The notes beneath the pieces were generated by a model, which worked only from the letters and a program-made list of their open reading frames with translations, did not search any database and was not told the DNA's origin. Source: Butyricicoccus sp. (GTDB taxonomy: Bacteria > Bacillota > Clostridia > Oscillospirales > Butyricicoccaceae). Taken from it: a stretch of DNA of 44,371 bases. This document shows positions 1-7,395 of the stretch, piece after piece. Both the position numbers and the translations under genes were made by a program. Positions within the stretch are counted from its first letter, which is position 1. Every line of letters starts with the position of its first letter. The stretch is taken from positions 1-44,371 of the forward strand of contig JAHHRO010000016.1 in the NCBI GenBank assembly GCA_020025755.1. The letters run 5' to 3'.

Positions 1-421
1 TGAACGCCTGCTCTTTTCCATCTACAACGACCTTGATATCGGGGCAAAGCTGAACGGTCATGCCTTCGTCACGATATTTTGACCATGTTTGGGTGTCGAT
101 TTCAGATTTTGCCTGATCGCGATATACTTTTTCTGCTGTGCCGCTGAGTGTTACGGTTTGTGTAGCATTGTCCCACGCAATATTTTTTCCCATCCACTCG
201 CCAGCAGTACGGATCGGAATATATGTACTTCCATTGTATACAATGTAATCAGTCTGTTCCCCCTTGGGATTCCAGCAATGTGCTTCATGTCCTTCTACAA
301 AAACAGGTGCACCAAAAATCTTTGCTGTTACATCCTGCGGTGCTGCAAATGCGTACATGCCAGTGGTGAGAACGGCACCGGTCAGTGCGGTCAGTGTGAT
401 CTTTTTCAAATAGTTTTTCAC
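1..421 (-). CDS. Secreted protein with copper amine oxidase N-terminal-like (stalk) domain, 3' part cut by window edge
   Basis: The 140 visible residues start at a GTG codon (419-421) behind a good AGGAGG site. They begin with a signal peptide (KNYLKK, then a hydrophobic run ending near FAA), followed by a Cu-amine-oxidase-N-like beta domain with the typical GSTYIPIRT and GEWMGK pattern, and the start of a second repeat. Such domains usually sit on exported Firmicute proteins and probably bind the cell wall or other proteins; no enzymatic function follows from them. The stop codon lies outside the window. It is a close paralogue of the gene at 592-1680, with an almost identical signal-peptide DNA sequence, so the two arose by tandem duplication. 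It is probably last or near last in the blaI-M56 transcription unit. Confidence 0.75.
   Translation of the reverse strand, partial: MKNYLKKITLTALTGAVLTTGMYAFAAPQDVTAKIFGAPVFVEGHEAHCWNPKGEQTDYIVYNGSTYIPIRTAGEWMGKNIAWDNATQTVTLSGTAEKVYRDQAKSEIDTQTWSKYRDEGMTVQLCPDIKVVVDGKEQAF
342..421 (-). repeat. Copy 1 of an 80-bp near-identical repeat (signal-peptide coding)
   Basis: This stretch matches 1601-1680 almost base for base. In the last 61 bp I see one internal mismatch plus the start-codon difference GTG versus ATG. It encodes the signal peptides of the two paralogues and marks a recent tandem duplication or gene conversion. Confidence 0.8.
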
Positions 422-470
422 GGGATTTCCTCCTATGCTGCTTTTACAAGCGAGAACGAAATTTCTGTTT

Positions 471-489
471 GGTGGATGGTGTATTATGC
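471..489 (-). promoter_or_regulatory. Element shared upstream of both tandem paralogues (copy 1)
   Basis: GGTGGATGGTGTATTATGC on the plus strand resembles GGTGGATGATGTATCATTTGC at 1710-1730, which lies upstream of the other paralogue. They are 50 and 30 bases before the respective starts. It may be a shared promoter or regulator site, or just residual duplication; no clear -35/-10 pair decides this. Confidence 0.3.
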
Positions 490-591
490 AATATCCATAA
501 TGTTTGTGTCTATTCCAAGTGGGCAGGCAGAAAGAGAAAAGAAACAACCAAACGGGAAGAATCAAAGAGCCTGTCAGAAAGGGAGCATGAT

Positions 592-1680
592 TTATTTTTC
601 CAGCAGAACATCTTCCATCAGATAAGGAGCAGTTGTGACGAATTCGCAGGCATCATACGCAGATCTTCTCTTGGTCGTGCTCATCAGCATCAGATCTTCG
701 CATGTTTTGAGGTCTTTTCCGTCTGCAACAGCCTTGAGAACTGCCTCACAGGATGCGATGGCATTCTTTGCGTCAGTGAGCATATTTTCATAATGAATAT
801 CAAGAACTGGAAGATCGGGCTTCTTGATTGCTGTCATTTTGTTGATCGTCTCTATGCTGAGTTCAGCATACCGCTTGATTGCATCAATCGACATTTTTGG
901 GTCTCTCGCCGAGCGGCGCATCAATCTAAAGATGCTATCTTCATTGTCCACAGGGTTGGGATCACCGATGAAACCAGCCATGTCGCTGAAATCAAGGTGG
1001 TGATACGCACGCAAAACATCAGGGAGATCTACACCCTCAGCCGTGAGCGCAGCATAGGAGAAGGTTTTGAAGAGGGCATCAACATATTCCTTGCCTTGTG
1101 CGACCTGCTCCTCTGTCAGTGGTGTGCGGATAAAAATATCCAGATCCGTACCTTCCAGCGGATGCTTGATGGTCATGCCCAAAAGCTCTGCGGCAGTGGT
1201 GATCGGAATATAGTTGGTGTTGTTGTAGTTGATCGGGTAGGCTTCCTTGCCAAGCGCATCCTTGAGGGGCTTCTGCTTGCCATCGACAACCAGCTTCATA
1301 TCATCTCGGATCTTGACAGAAACGCCATTTTCCATCTGCTTTGTCCATGTCTCCATGCTCACCGCATGCTCTGTCTGCTTGCGGTATACCTTGTCAGTTG
1401 AACCGTTGAGCAGGATGGACTTGGACGCGTCATCATAGGAAGCGGTTTTGCCCATCCATTCGCCAACTGTGCGGACAGGCACATAGGTGGTACTCTTATA
1501 GCGGAGGTAGTCGATTTGCTTTCCCTCTGCATTCCAACAATACACATTTTGTCCTTCTAAATGAATGGTGTCTTTGAACGGTTTTGCCTGTCCATCCGAT
1601 ACTGCAAATGCGGACATGCCAGTGGTGAGAACTGCACCGGTCAGTGCGGTCAGTGTGATCTTTTTCAAATAGTTTTTCAT
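592..1680 (-). CDS. Secreted protein with copper amine oxidase N-terminal-like (stalk) domains
   Basis: The 362-residue product has a signal peptide (about 1-27, ending AFA) and two Cu-amine-oxidase-N-like repeats, roughly residues 30-105 (TTYVPVRTVGEWMG) and 110-185 (TNYIPITTAAELLG). A helical C-terminal half of about 170 residues follows, which I do not recognise. The start is an ATG behind GGAGGAAG. It is probably exported and active at the cell surface. It follows the M56 protease gene on the same strand after 188 bases and precedes its own paralogue at 1-421, so all four may be one transcription unit under BlaI control. Its enzymatic role, if any, is unknown; the domain name does not imply amine oxidase activity. 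Confidence 0.8.
   Translation of the reverse strand: MKNYLKKITLTALTGAVLTTGMSAFAVSDGQAKPFKDTIHLEGQNVYCWNAEGKQIDYLRYKSTTYVPVRTVGEWMGKTASYDDASKSILLNGSTDKVYRKQTEHAVSMETWTKQMENGVSVKIRDDMKLVVDGKQKPLKDALGKEAYPINYNNTNYIPITTAAELLGMTIKHPLEGTDLDIFIRTPLTEEQVAQGKEYVDALFKTFSYAALTAEGVDLPDVLRAYHHLDFSDMAGFIGDPNPVDNEDSIFRLMRRSARDPKMSIDAIKRYAELSIETINKMTAIKKPDLPVLDIHYENMLTDAKNAIASCEAVLKAVADGKDLKTCEDLMLMSTTKRRSAYDACEFVTTAPYLMEDVLLEK
1601..1680 (-). repeat. Copy 2 of the 80-bp signal-peptide repeat
   Basis: Near-identical to 342-421. See the paired entry; together they show that the two secreted-protein genes are tandem duplicates. Confidence 0.8.
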
Positions 1681-1709
1681 GGTATACTTCCTCCGATTTC
1701 ATATAATAT

Positions 1710-1730
1710 GGTGGATGATGTATCATTTGC
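1710..1730 (-). promoter_or_regulatory. Element shared upstream of both tandem paralogues (copy 2)
   Basis: GGTGGATGATGTATCATTTGC on the plus strand, partner of 471-489. It lies 30 bases before the ATG of the gene at 592-1680. Function unknown. Confidence 0.3.
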
Positions 1731-1868
1731 TAAAAAGGAACGATCTCGTTCAAATGGCTCGACCGTATCCTTCAAGCTGCATATTGAATGGCTGGGGATA
1801 CCTGTATTTTGCGGCTGTATCACTCAGGTTCCGGCATCAAAGAATGGAACGGCAAAGTGTTCATAAAA

Positions 1869-3053
1869 CTAACCCTTGTCGATATTCTTATCTGTATCAT
1901 CTTTCAGTGTGAACCCAATTTCCTCGAAAGATAATGCTAAATCCTTAGGGATTTCTCTTGCTTTAATAACCTCACTACAGAGCCAATATGTTCCATCCTC
2001 TTTTCGCTGGATATAAGTATTGGATGGATCAAAATCGATTGTATTTGGCTCTGTGCTTGGAGGTGCCTCATACGCTGGCTGTGGAAGCAGGATATAGGAA
2101 AGCCCCAGCATAAGGACGCAGGACAGTGTGACCAGAAGCTGTGGCAACTTCTGCACGGGCTTGGAAGAACTGCTCAGGACTGCCGCGAAGCGTTCCTTGA
2201 TCTGCTTTCCATGCTCAGAATGTACCAGCGCGGTTGCTGTGTAATAGACCGGCTTGGAAGAAGTGGCAGCATCTCGCATGGCATTTACAATCGTGCGCAG
2301 ATAGGCTGCCTTTTCCGTTTTTTGCATCTCTCGCACAGCCGTTGTATCACATCGGATCTCCAGTGTCTGTTCCAGATCAGCTTTGATCAGATACACGACC
2401 GGATTCCACCAGAAGATACAGCAGAATATGGAAACGATAAACTTGATCGCTGTATCTCCATTGCGCAAATGGGTCGATTCATGCAGCAGAATGTAGTACA
2501 GCTCATCCTTGGTATAGCCTTTTTGTGGAATCAAAATCGCTTTGCGGAAAATGCCCACACAAAACGGGATATCGATTTCCGGCATGGTATAAAGCGAGAT
2601 CTTTTGCGGCTTTGAAAACTTGCTCTGTACCACTTCCAGCACACGGTCTGCTTGTGCGCCGCATGGGGCAGCATGTTTGCGGATCTGTGCGTAGGATCGG
2701 TGGCAATGCCAGAAATGGCGTACCAGCAGGATACAAGAAACTGCGCCCCAAAGGAGCAATAATCCCTGCCAAACAGAAAGTTGAATCCATGTGGTGTGTA
2801 TCCAATCAGACATTAAAAAATCATGTAGCTGCACATAAAACAATGTATACACATGCTTATCTCTCAATATAATTGACTGTTTGAGTTCAGCCGGAAAAAA
2901 GGCACGCAGCATACAGAGAAAGTACAGTCCCAGCATGACCCAGAGATTGAACCTGCTTTTGATACAATAGAACTTGCGCAGCGCATACATGGACAGCATC
3001 AACAGACTGCTCCAAAATACGCAAGCAAGAAACGACAGATCGGTTATTTTCAT
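1869..3053 (-). CDS. M56 family (BlaR1-like) membrane metallopeptidase
   Basis: The 394-residue protein has several membrane segments at the N terminus and an M56 peptidase domain with the zinc motif HESTH (in LLHESTHLRNGD), followed by a membrane segment and a short C-terminal tail ending in KNIDKG. In BlaR1/MecR1 systems such proteases cleave or trigger inactivation of the partner BlaI repressor after sensing a signal. Here the extracellular beta-lactam sensor domain is absent: only about 70 residues follow the last membrane segment, so the signal is unknown. The start overlaps the end of the blaI-like gene by 4 bases (ATGA), indicating translational coupling. Two secreted stalk-domain proteins lie downstream and may be the regulated output. 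Confidence 0.88.
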   Translation of the reverse strand: MKITDLSFLACVFWSSLLMLSMYALRKFYCIKSRFNLWVMLGLYFLCMLRAFFPAELKQSIILRDKHVYTLFYVQLHDFLMSDWIHTTWIQLSVWQGLLLLWGAVSCILLVRHFWHCHRSYAQIRKHAAPCGAQADRVLEVVQSKFSKPQKISLYTMPEIDIPFCVGIFRKAILIPQKGYTKDELYYILLHESTHLRNGDTAIKFIVSIFCCIFWWNPVVYLIKADLEQTLEIRCDTTAVREMQKTEKAAYLRTIVNAMRDAATSSKPVYYTATALVHSEHGKQIKERFAAVLSSSSKPVQKLPQLLVTLSCVLMLGLSYILLPQPAYEAPPSTEPNTIDFDPSNTYIQRKEDGTYWLCSEVIKAREIPKDLALSFEEIGFTLKDDTDKNIDKG

Positions 3054-3481
3054 GACCGATCACTCTCTTGTTCTTCTTGTTCAAAAACATTGATCATCTG
3101 TTCCAATTCCGAAATGAGCTGGTCATATTTTTGGCTGTCCGCTTGTTTTGGTTCTTTCTTCACGAGTGCCATTGCGATCTTTGCAAAGGACTTTGTGTCT
3201 ACACTTTGCCGCCTGAGCAGCTCTGCTATATATTCCTCCTTGGTGACGCAGGGGGTAAGCTGTCTGACATAGCGTTTGCCTGACTTCTCAAACCCACAGA
3301 CGGTCAGATATCCCGCGCTTTCCAAAGCCCCCAGCATTTTATGGATATAGTTGATGCTCCAGTTGGAAGCTTCTGGATAGTCTCCGCATAAGGGAAGGAT
3401 CTCCAGACTGGTCAGCGGTGCGCCGTGATCCCAGAAGATATGGAGCAGAGTCTCCTCTGAGTTGGACAACTTTTTTTTCAT
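3050..3481 (-). CDS. BlaI/MecI/CopY family transcriptional repressor
   Basis: The 143-residue protein begins with the family's winged-helix pattern (LSNSEETLLHIFWDHG, then LTSLEIL) and continues into the helical dimerisation region with the YIAELL segment typical of BlaI. It should bind an operator in its own promoter and be removed when the coupled M56 protease is activated. It overlaps the protease gene by 4 bases. A strong promoter lies at 3520-3549, just upstream. The final 25 residues are acidic (EQEEQESDRS), a harmless-looking extension. Confidence 0.9.
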   Translation of the reverse strand: MKKKLSNSEETLLHIFWDHGAPLTSLEILPLCGDYPEASNWSINYIHKMLGALESAGYLTVCGFEKSGKRYVRQLTPCVTKEEYIAELLRRQSVDTKSFAKIAMALVKKEPKQADSQKYDQLISELEQMINVFEQEEQESDRS

Positions 3482-3519
3482 ATAAACACCTCTTAGGTTT
3501 TTAAATTTCTTATGGTGTT

Positions 3520-3549
3520 ATTATAGTCATCGGTGATTGAAAAGTCAAC
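3520..3549 (-). promoter_or_regulatory. Sigma-A promoter of the blaI-M56-stalk protein operon
   Basis: On the minus strand TTGACT (3544-3549), an 18-base spacer and TATAAT (3520-3525) precede the repressor gene by about 40 bases. The region between -10 and start has CACC and GGTG ends facing each other (3487-3517), but I could not make a convincing operator palindrome. Confidence 0.75.
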
Positions 3550-3571
3550 AACGAAATGAAAAAAATAAATC

Positions 3572-3602
3572 CGCCATCATTCCCCATAGGAATGATGGCG
3601 GA
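3572..3602 (-). terminator. Rho-independent terminator after the CNNM-family gene
   Basis: A perfect 13-bp stem (CCGCCATCATTCC / GGAATGATGGCGG) with a 5-base loop is followed on the minus strand by ATTTATTTTTTT. It ends the transcript of the gene at 3660-4904 before the next promoter. Confidence 0.88.
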
Positions 3603-3659
3603 GCTTGCATTTGATATGCTTAGGCTGTGTTCACATAGCACAGCATGCAAATGCCTGAT

Positions 3660-4904
3660 TTATGTCAGGATCGGATCGGCTTTCTGAACCTTGACCGCAA
3701 CGGATGCGATCCGATGATCCTCTGTTTTTGCAATGGTGATCATTAAATGCTCGAACTCAAAGTGATCGCCCTCGATAGGGATACAGCCCATATACTGCAT
3801 GATCCAGCCGCCCAGAGAGATACATTCGGAATCGACCTTGATCTCGAAAAATTCACAAAAATCATTCAGTGAGATTCGGCAATCTACCGTGTAAGTATCT
3901 TCGCTGCTTTTCCGGATCGGTTCATCGACCTCGTCATGTTCATCCCAGATCTCGCCGACCAGTTCCTCCAGAATATCCTCCATCGTTACAATGCCGGATA
4001 CGCCGCCGTATTCATCCACGACAATGGCGATATGGGTGCGAATGGAGCGCATTTTCTGAAGCAGGGAGTCGATCTTTTCCGTTTCATGTACGAAAACAGG
4101 GGCAGACATGATCTCTGTGAGTGGGCGAGTGGTAATGCCTGTGCCAACATAGAAATCCTTCTGGTGCAGGATGCCAACGATCTTATCAATGGTTTCGTCA
4201 TAGACCAGCAGACGGGAATAGTGCGTTTCCTCAAATCGCTTGGCGATATCTTCCTTGGAGGTGCGCAGGTCGACCGCTTCCAGATCAACGCGGTGCGTCA
4301 GGATATCCTGTGTTTCCAGCTCTCCAAACTCTACCGCATTGCGCAGCAGCCTGCCCTCGTCCTGATCGATCGCGCCCTCCTGCTCAACCTCGTCCAGCAG
4401 CAGAAGCAGCTCCTCCTGTGACATTTTGCTGTCTTCGCTGACATGAAAGAGTTTGCCGACCAGCTTTTTCCAACTTTCAAATATGAAGTTGAGCGGCATC
4501 AAGATCCAAATCAGCACACGGAGGAAGGGGGAAGAAAACATTGCAAACTTTTCTGGATAATCTTTGGCAATGCTTTTCGGGGTGATCTCACCAAAGATGA
4601 GGACAACGACCGTGACCACAGCGGTAGAGAGCGGTGCGCCGACTTCCTGTCCAAGCAGGTTTACGAACAACAGCGTACCAATAGAAGCCACTGCAATATT
4701 GACGATATTATTGCCAATGAGAATGGTGGAAATCAGGCGATCATAGTTTTCCGACAACTCCAGCGTTAAGATCGCTTTGCGGTTGCCGCTTTCAGCCATC
4801 GCTTTGAGTCTTGTTTTATTCAAAGATGAAAAAGCTGTCTCAGTAGCGGAGAAATAGGCGGATAAAACAACACATACGACCATAGCAATGATGCTATTTA
4901 TCAT
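3660..4904 (-). CDS. CNNM / HlyC-CorC family membrane protein (DUF21-CBS-CorC_HlyC)
   Basis: This 414-residue protein has the complete family layout: an N-terminal DUF21 membrane domain of about four helices (residues 1-180, with SATETAFSSLNKTRL), a CBS pair (about 195-320, with the pattern GIVTMEDILEELVGEI) and a C-terminal CorC_HlyC domain (about 330-405). Family members are linked to Mg2+ or other divalent cation export; the older name hemolysin is misleading. Start ATG at 4902-4904 has the site AAGGAG. It is transcribed alone, from a promoter at 5091-5118 through a leader of about 180 bases that holds a small ORF and a terminator-like hairpin, and ends at the hairpin 3572-3602. The substrate cannot be read from sequence alone. 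Confidence 0.92.
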   Translation of the reverse strand: MINSIIAMVVCVVLSAYFSATETAFSSLNKTRLKAMAESGNRKAILTLELSENYDRLISTILIGNNIVNIAVASIGTLLFVNLLGQEVGAPLSTAVVTVVVLIFGEITPKSIAKDYPEKFAMFSSPFLRVLIWILMPLNFIFESWKKLVGKLFHVSEDSKMSQEELLLLLDEVEQEGAIDQDEGRLLRNAVEFGELETQDILTHRVDLEAVDLRTSKEDIAKRFEETHYSRLLVYDETIDKIVGILHQKDFYVGTGITTRPLTEIMSAPVFVHETEKIDSLLQKMRSIRTHIAIVVDEYGGVSGIVTMEDILEELVGEIWDEHDEVDEPIRKSSEDTYTVDCRISLNDFCEFFEIKVDSECISLGGWIMQYMGCIPIEGDHFEFEHLMITIAKTEDHRIASVAVKVQKADPILT

Positions 4905-4943
4905 GATATAAACTCCTTATCGATCTAAAAATGGTTTGCGTGC

Positions 4944-4998
4944 AAAAAATATATGTGGGCATACTTATTCCCGTAAAACCGGCAAAAGCATGCCACAT
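4944..4998 (-). promoter_or_regulatory. Terminator-like hairpin overlapping the end of a leader ORF (candidate attenuator)
   Basis: On the minus strand ATGTGGCATGC (4988-4998) pairs with GTATGCCCACAT (4953-4964): 11 pairs with one bulge and one G-U, closed by a loop that holds the stop codon of the leader ORF. Six T follow (4944-4949). The 5' arm lies inside the leader ORF, so a ribosome finishing that ORF would cover it. Outside the hairpin, GGTTTGC and GCAAACC can pair further. This is the layout of a translation-linked attenuator; it has not been tested. Confidence 0.5.
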
Positions 4999-5051
4999 GC
5001 AAACCACATGATACAACAAGGATTTCCGCCGTCACTACTCGGACTGTCCAT
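4965..5051 (-). CDS. 28-residue leader ORF before the CNNM-family gene
   Basis: ATG at 5049-5051 follows GGTGAGG with 6 bases between, and TAA is at 4965-4967. The peptide begins MDSPSSDGGNPCC and continues with IMWFACGMLLPVLRE. It has Asp, Ser and Pro near the start, three Cys and a hydrophobic second half. It lies entirely in the leader of the transporter gene, on the same strand, and its last third forms one arm of the hairpin at 4953-4998. It could be a regulatory leader peptide or a membrane microprotein. I do not recognise the peptide. Confidence 0.5.
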   Translation of the reverse strand: MDSPSSDGGNPCCIMWFACGMLLPVLRE

Positions 5052-5090
5052 TGATTTCCTCACCATCCTTTTCATTCTTGAATGATTCCC

Positions 5091-5118
5091 ATTATATCAA
5101 AAAAATATAGTATGTCAA
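5091..5118 (-). promoter_or_regulatory. Promoter of the CNNM-family gene and its leader ORF
   Basis: TTGACA (5113-5118) and TATAAT (5091-5096) on the minus strand with a 16-base spacer. Both boxes are perfect. Transcription would start near 5084, giving a leader of about 180 bases. Confidence 0.8.
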
Positions 5119-5163
5119 GCAAGCGTATAATGATATACCAAATGGTAAAAAAACAGCAGCCCT

Positions 5164-5192
5164 TTGACTTTTGTCTGTAAATCCCGTATACT
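5164..5192 (+). promoter_or_regulatory. Promoter of the YitT-family gene
   Basis: TTGACT (5164-5169), 17-base spacer, TATACT (5187-5192). It drives the plus-strand gene at 5279 and is divergent from the CNNM promoter 46 bases away. Confidence 0.75.
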
Positions 5193-5278
5193 TTGCAAGA
5201 GAGCACGATTGCTGCTTGGGGAACTGGTTTCAAATTGGGTGTAACGATCAATTGCGTTAGAAAGGCTTGGGCATATCC

Positions 5279-6124
5279 ATGAACAAAAAAATCAATTTTA
5301 TATTAGACTTTTCCGTCATCACGATTGGAACGATCATTACTGCACTCGCAGTCTATTTCTTTATGATCCCCAGCAACGTTCTGGTGGGCAGCATTACAGG
5401 CTTGGCGGTGATCCTTGAAAATATCCTGCCCTTGTCTATGTCAACCATCACGATGGCACTCAATACCATACTTCTGGTCGTTGGATTTGTCTTTATCGGA
5501 AAGGAATTCGGAGCCAAAACGGTTTATACCTCCATCTTATTGCCCGTGATCCTTGGTATATTGGAAAAATACTTCCCCGATCAACGCTCGATCATGGGAG
5601 ATCCCTTCGCAGATATGATCTGCTATGTGTTTTTCTCAGGCGTGGGTATTTCCGTCCTGTTCCATTGCAATGCATCCTCCGGCGGTCTGGATATCGTGGC
5701 AAAGCTCCTCAATAAATTCCTGCGGATCGAGCTGGGCAGTGCCTTGGCGATCGCAGGGATACTGGTCTCCGCCTGCACCCTCTTTTTCTATGAAACAAAG
5801 ATCTTTATTTTAAGTATTCTGGGCACATACCTCAGCGGTGTTGTGGTCGATCGCATGATCTTTGGATTCAATATCAAAAAGCGCGTCTGCATCATCTCCA
5901 AAAAGGAGGCAGAGATCAGAGATTTTATCATCAATCACCTGCACAGCGGCGCAACCGTCTATGAGTCCATCGGCGCATATAATCTGGAGCCAAAAAGAGA
6001 GCTCATCTCCATCGTGGACAAAAATGAATACCTGAAGCTGATGGATTTTATCGAAAAGATCGATCAGGATGCCTTTGTCACCGTATACGAAGTCCATAAG
6101 GTGATCTATAGACCGAAAGTATAG
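5279..6124 (+). CDS. YitT family membrane protein (YitT_membrane plus DUF2179)
   Basis: The 281-residue product has about five hydrophobic segments in residues 8-190 (YitT/DUF161 domain, with NVLVGSITGLAVI and the FHCNASSGGLDIVAK region) and a C-terminal soluble DUF2179 domain (about 200-278, with GATVYESIGAY and the final FVTVYEVHKV). The family is widespread in Firmicutes; no substrate is established. I start at ATG 5279 because the in-frame TTG at 5267 directly abuts the AAAGG sequence. It has its own promoter at 5164-5192 and ends before another promoter at 6253-6281, so it is probably monocistronic. Confidence 0.9.
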   Translation: MNKKINFILDFSVITIGTIITALAVYFFMIPSNVLVGSITGLAVILENILPLSMSTITMALNTILLVVGFVFIGKEFGAKTVYTSILLPVILGILEKYFPDQRSIMGDPFADMICYVFFSGVGISVLFHCNASSGGLDIVAKLLNKFLRIELGSALAIAGILVSACTLFFYETKIFILSILGTYLSGVVVDRMIFGFNIKKRVCIISKKEAEIRDFIINHLHSGATVYESIGAYNLEPKRELISIVDKNEYLKLMDFIEKIDQDAFVTVYEVHKVIYRPKV

Positions 6125-6252
6125 CCCCATAGGCTGCGCTTGACCCGTAGACGGAATGAGGGCGGATGTAAACAGGGGAGGGAACCTTTCGGCAATATGT
6201 AGATACATCGGATCTGTAAAAATTGATTTCCTTGCATATATAACGCAGATTG

Positions 6253-6281
6253 TTGCGCAAAGAACTACTCGGGTATATAAT
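6253..6281 (+). promoter_or_regulatory. Promoter of the MoxR/VWA gene pair
   Basis: TTGCGC (6253-6258), 17-base spacer, TATAAT (6276-6281), about 55 bases before the MoxR start. The -10 box is perfect and the -35 box is weak. Confidence 0.65.
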
Positions 6282-6335
6282 GGAAACAAAAAACTCTTAT
6301 CTGTATGGTAAGGCTGTAAAAAGTGAGGATATTAT

Positions 6336-7394
6336 ATGAATCTTACGGTGACAGTCAACTATAAACAATTGCTCGATGTCTTGCTGAATGTAGGGCTGAT
6401 TCGCCCTGTGTTTATTTGGGGGGCACCGGGAATCGGAAAATCTGCGATCGTACAGGAATTTGCGGAGGATCTGGGGCTGGAATGTGTTTCTCTTTTGGGC
6501 AGTCAGTTGGCACCAGAGGATATTATCGGCGTGCCGCAGATTAAAGATGGCTTTAGTCAGTTTTGTCCGCCGAGAAGCATTGCACGCCAGAAACCGTATG
6601 TACTGTTCCTTGATGAACTCAACGCCTGCTCCTCCGAGGTACAGAAGGCGTTCTATTCGCTCATCCATGAACGGCGCATCGGAGAATATTATCTGCCAGA
6701 GGGCTCTATCGTGGTAGGCGCAGGCAATCGTGCACAGGATAACGCAATCACCCGTCCGATGTCCTCTGCGCTCATCAATCGAATGTTTCATGTCGAATTG
6801 ATTGCCAGTCCGCGTCTGTGGCTGGATTGGGCAGCTCAGAATAATATCCATCCTTATATATATGATTATATTTCCAGCCGTCCGGATCATCTATGGTCAA
6901 AGCCGCCCAAGAGCGAGGAGCCTTTTTCTACACCGCGTTCTTGGCACATGCTGAGTGATGCGATAGAAAGCTATGGTTCAGATATCAGTGAGGAAAACCT
7001 GCGCGTTTTGGCAGCCGGAAGCCTGAGCCCACAGCACGCGACACAGTTTCTGGCATATATCCGTCAGGTGCGCAGTCGATATGCATTGAATAAGATCCTA
7101 TCGCATGAGCAGCCTTGGCCAAGCCAGCCTGAGGAACGGGATGTGCTTTATTTTCTGGCACAGTCGCTCCGCGCACAGCTGGTCAAGGAGCTTCCGTCTG
7201 AGCGCGGAAAGCTCAGCGGAGACAGTCAAACGCTGGTTCTGCAAGCCAAAAGCTGTATCATGGAGCTTGCAGATATCAGTCTGGAGATCGCGCGCATGGC
7301 AGTCACACCAGAAGATGGAAAGGAACTGCCGGACTGGTTTGTTGTAGAGCTGTTCCGAGATCTCCCACGCCTTGCGGATAAGCGGAATCAATAA
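6336..7394 (+). CDS. MoxR-type AAA+ ATPase
   Basis: The 352-residue protein carries a Walker A motif GAPGIGKS (near residue 29), a Walker B motif LFLDELN, a sensor-1 stretch (VVGAGNRAQDNA) and sensor-2-like sequence, followed by a lid domain of about 150 residues. MoxR ATPases act as chaperones that usually work with a VWA-domain partner encoded next door. That partner is here: the next gene begins 1 base after this stop. The start ATG has GTGAGG 7 bases upstream. The client process is unknown; the pair forms a two-gene unit with its own promoter. Confidence 0.9.
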   Translation: MNLTVTVNYKQLLDVLLNVGLIRPVFIWGAPGIGKSAIVQEFAEDLGLECVSLLGSQLAPEDIIGVPQIKDGFSQFCPPRSIARQKPYVLFLDELNACSSEVQKAFYSLIHERRIGEYYLPEGSIVVGAGNRAQDNAITRPMSSALINRMFHVELIASPRLWLDWAAQNNIHPYIYDYISSRPDHLWSKPPKSEEPFSTPRSWHMLSDAIESYGSDISEENLRVLAAGSLSPQHATQFLAYIRQVRSRYALNKILSHEQPWPSQPEERDVLYFLAQSLRAQLVKELPSERGKLSGDSQTLVLQAKSCIMELADISLEIARMAVTPEDGKELPDWFVVELFRDLPRLADKRNQ

Positions 7395-7395
7395 A

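Noticed and set aside
3609..3655. Imperfect hairpin GCATTTG...CAAATGC with inner GCTGTG/CACAGC just after the CNNM stop
   Set aside because: The arms are unequal and there is no T-run; the clear terminator is at 3572-3602.
1..4904. Beta-lactam resistance operon
   Set aside because: BlaI and an M56 protease are present but no beta-lactamase, resistance PBP or sensor domain.
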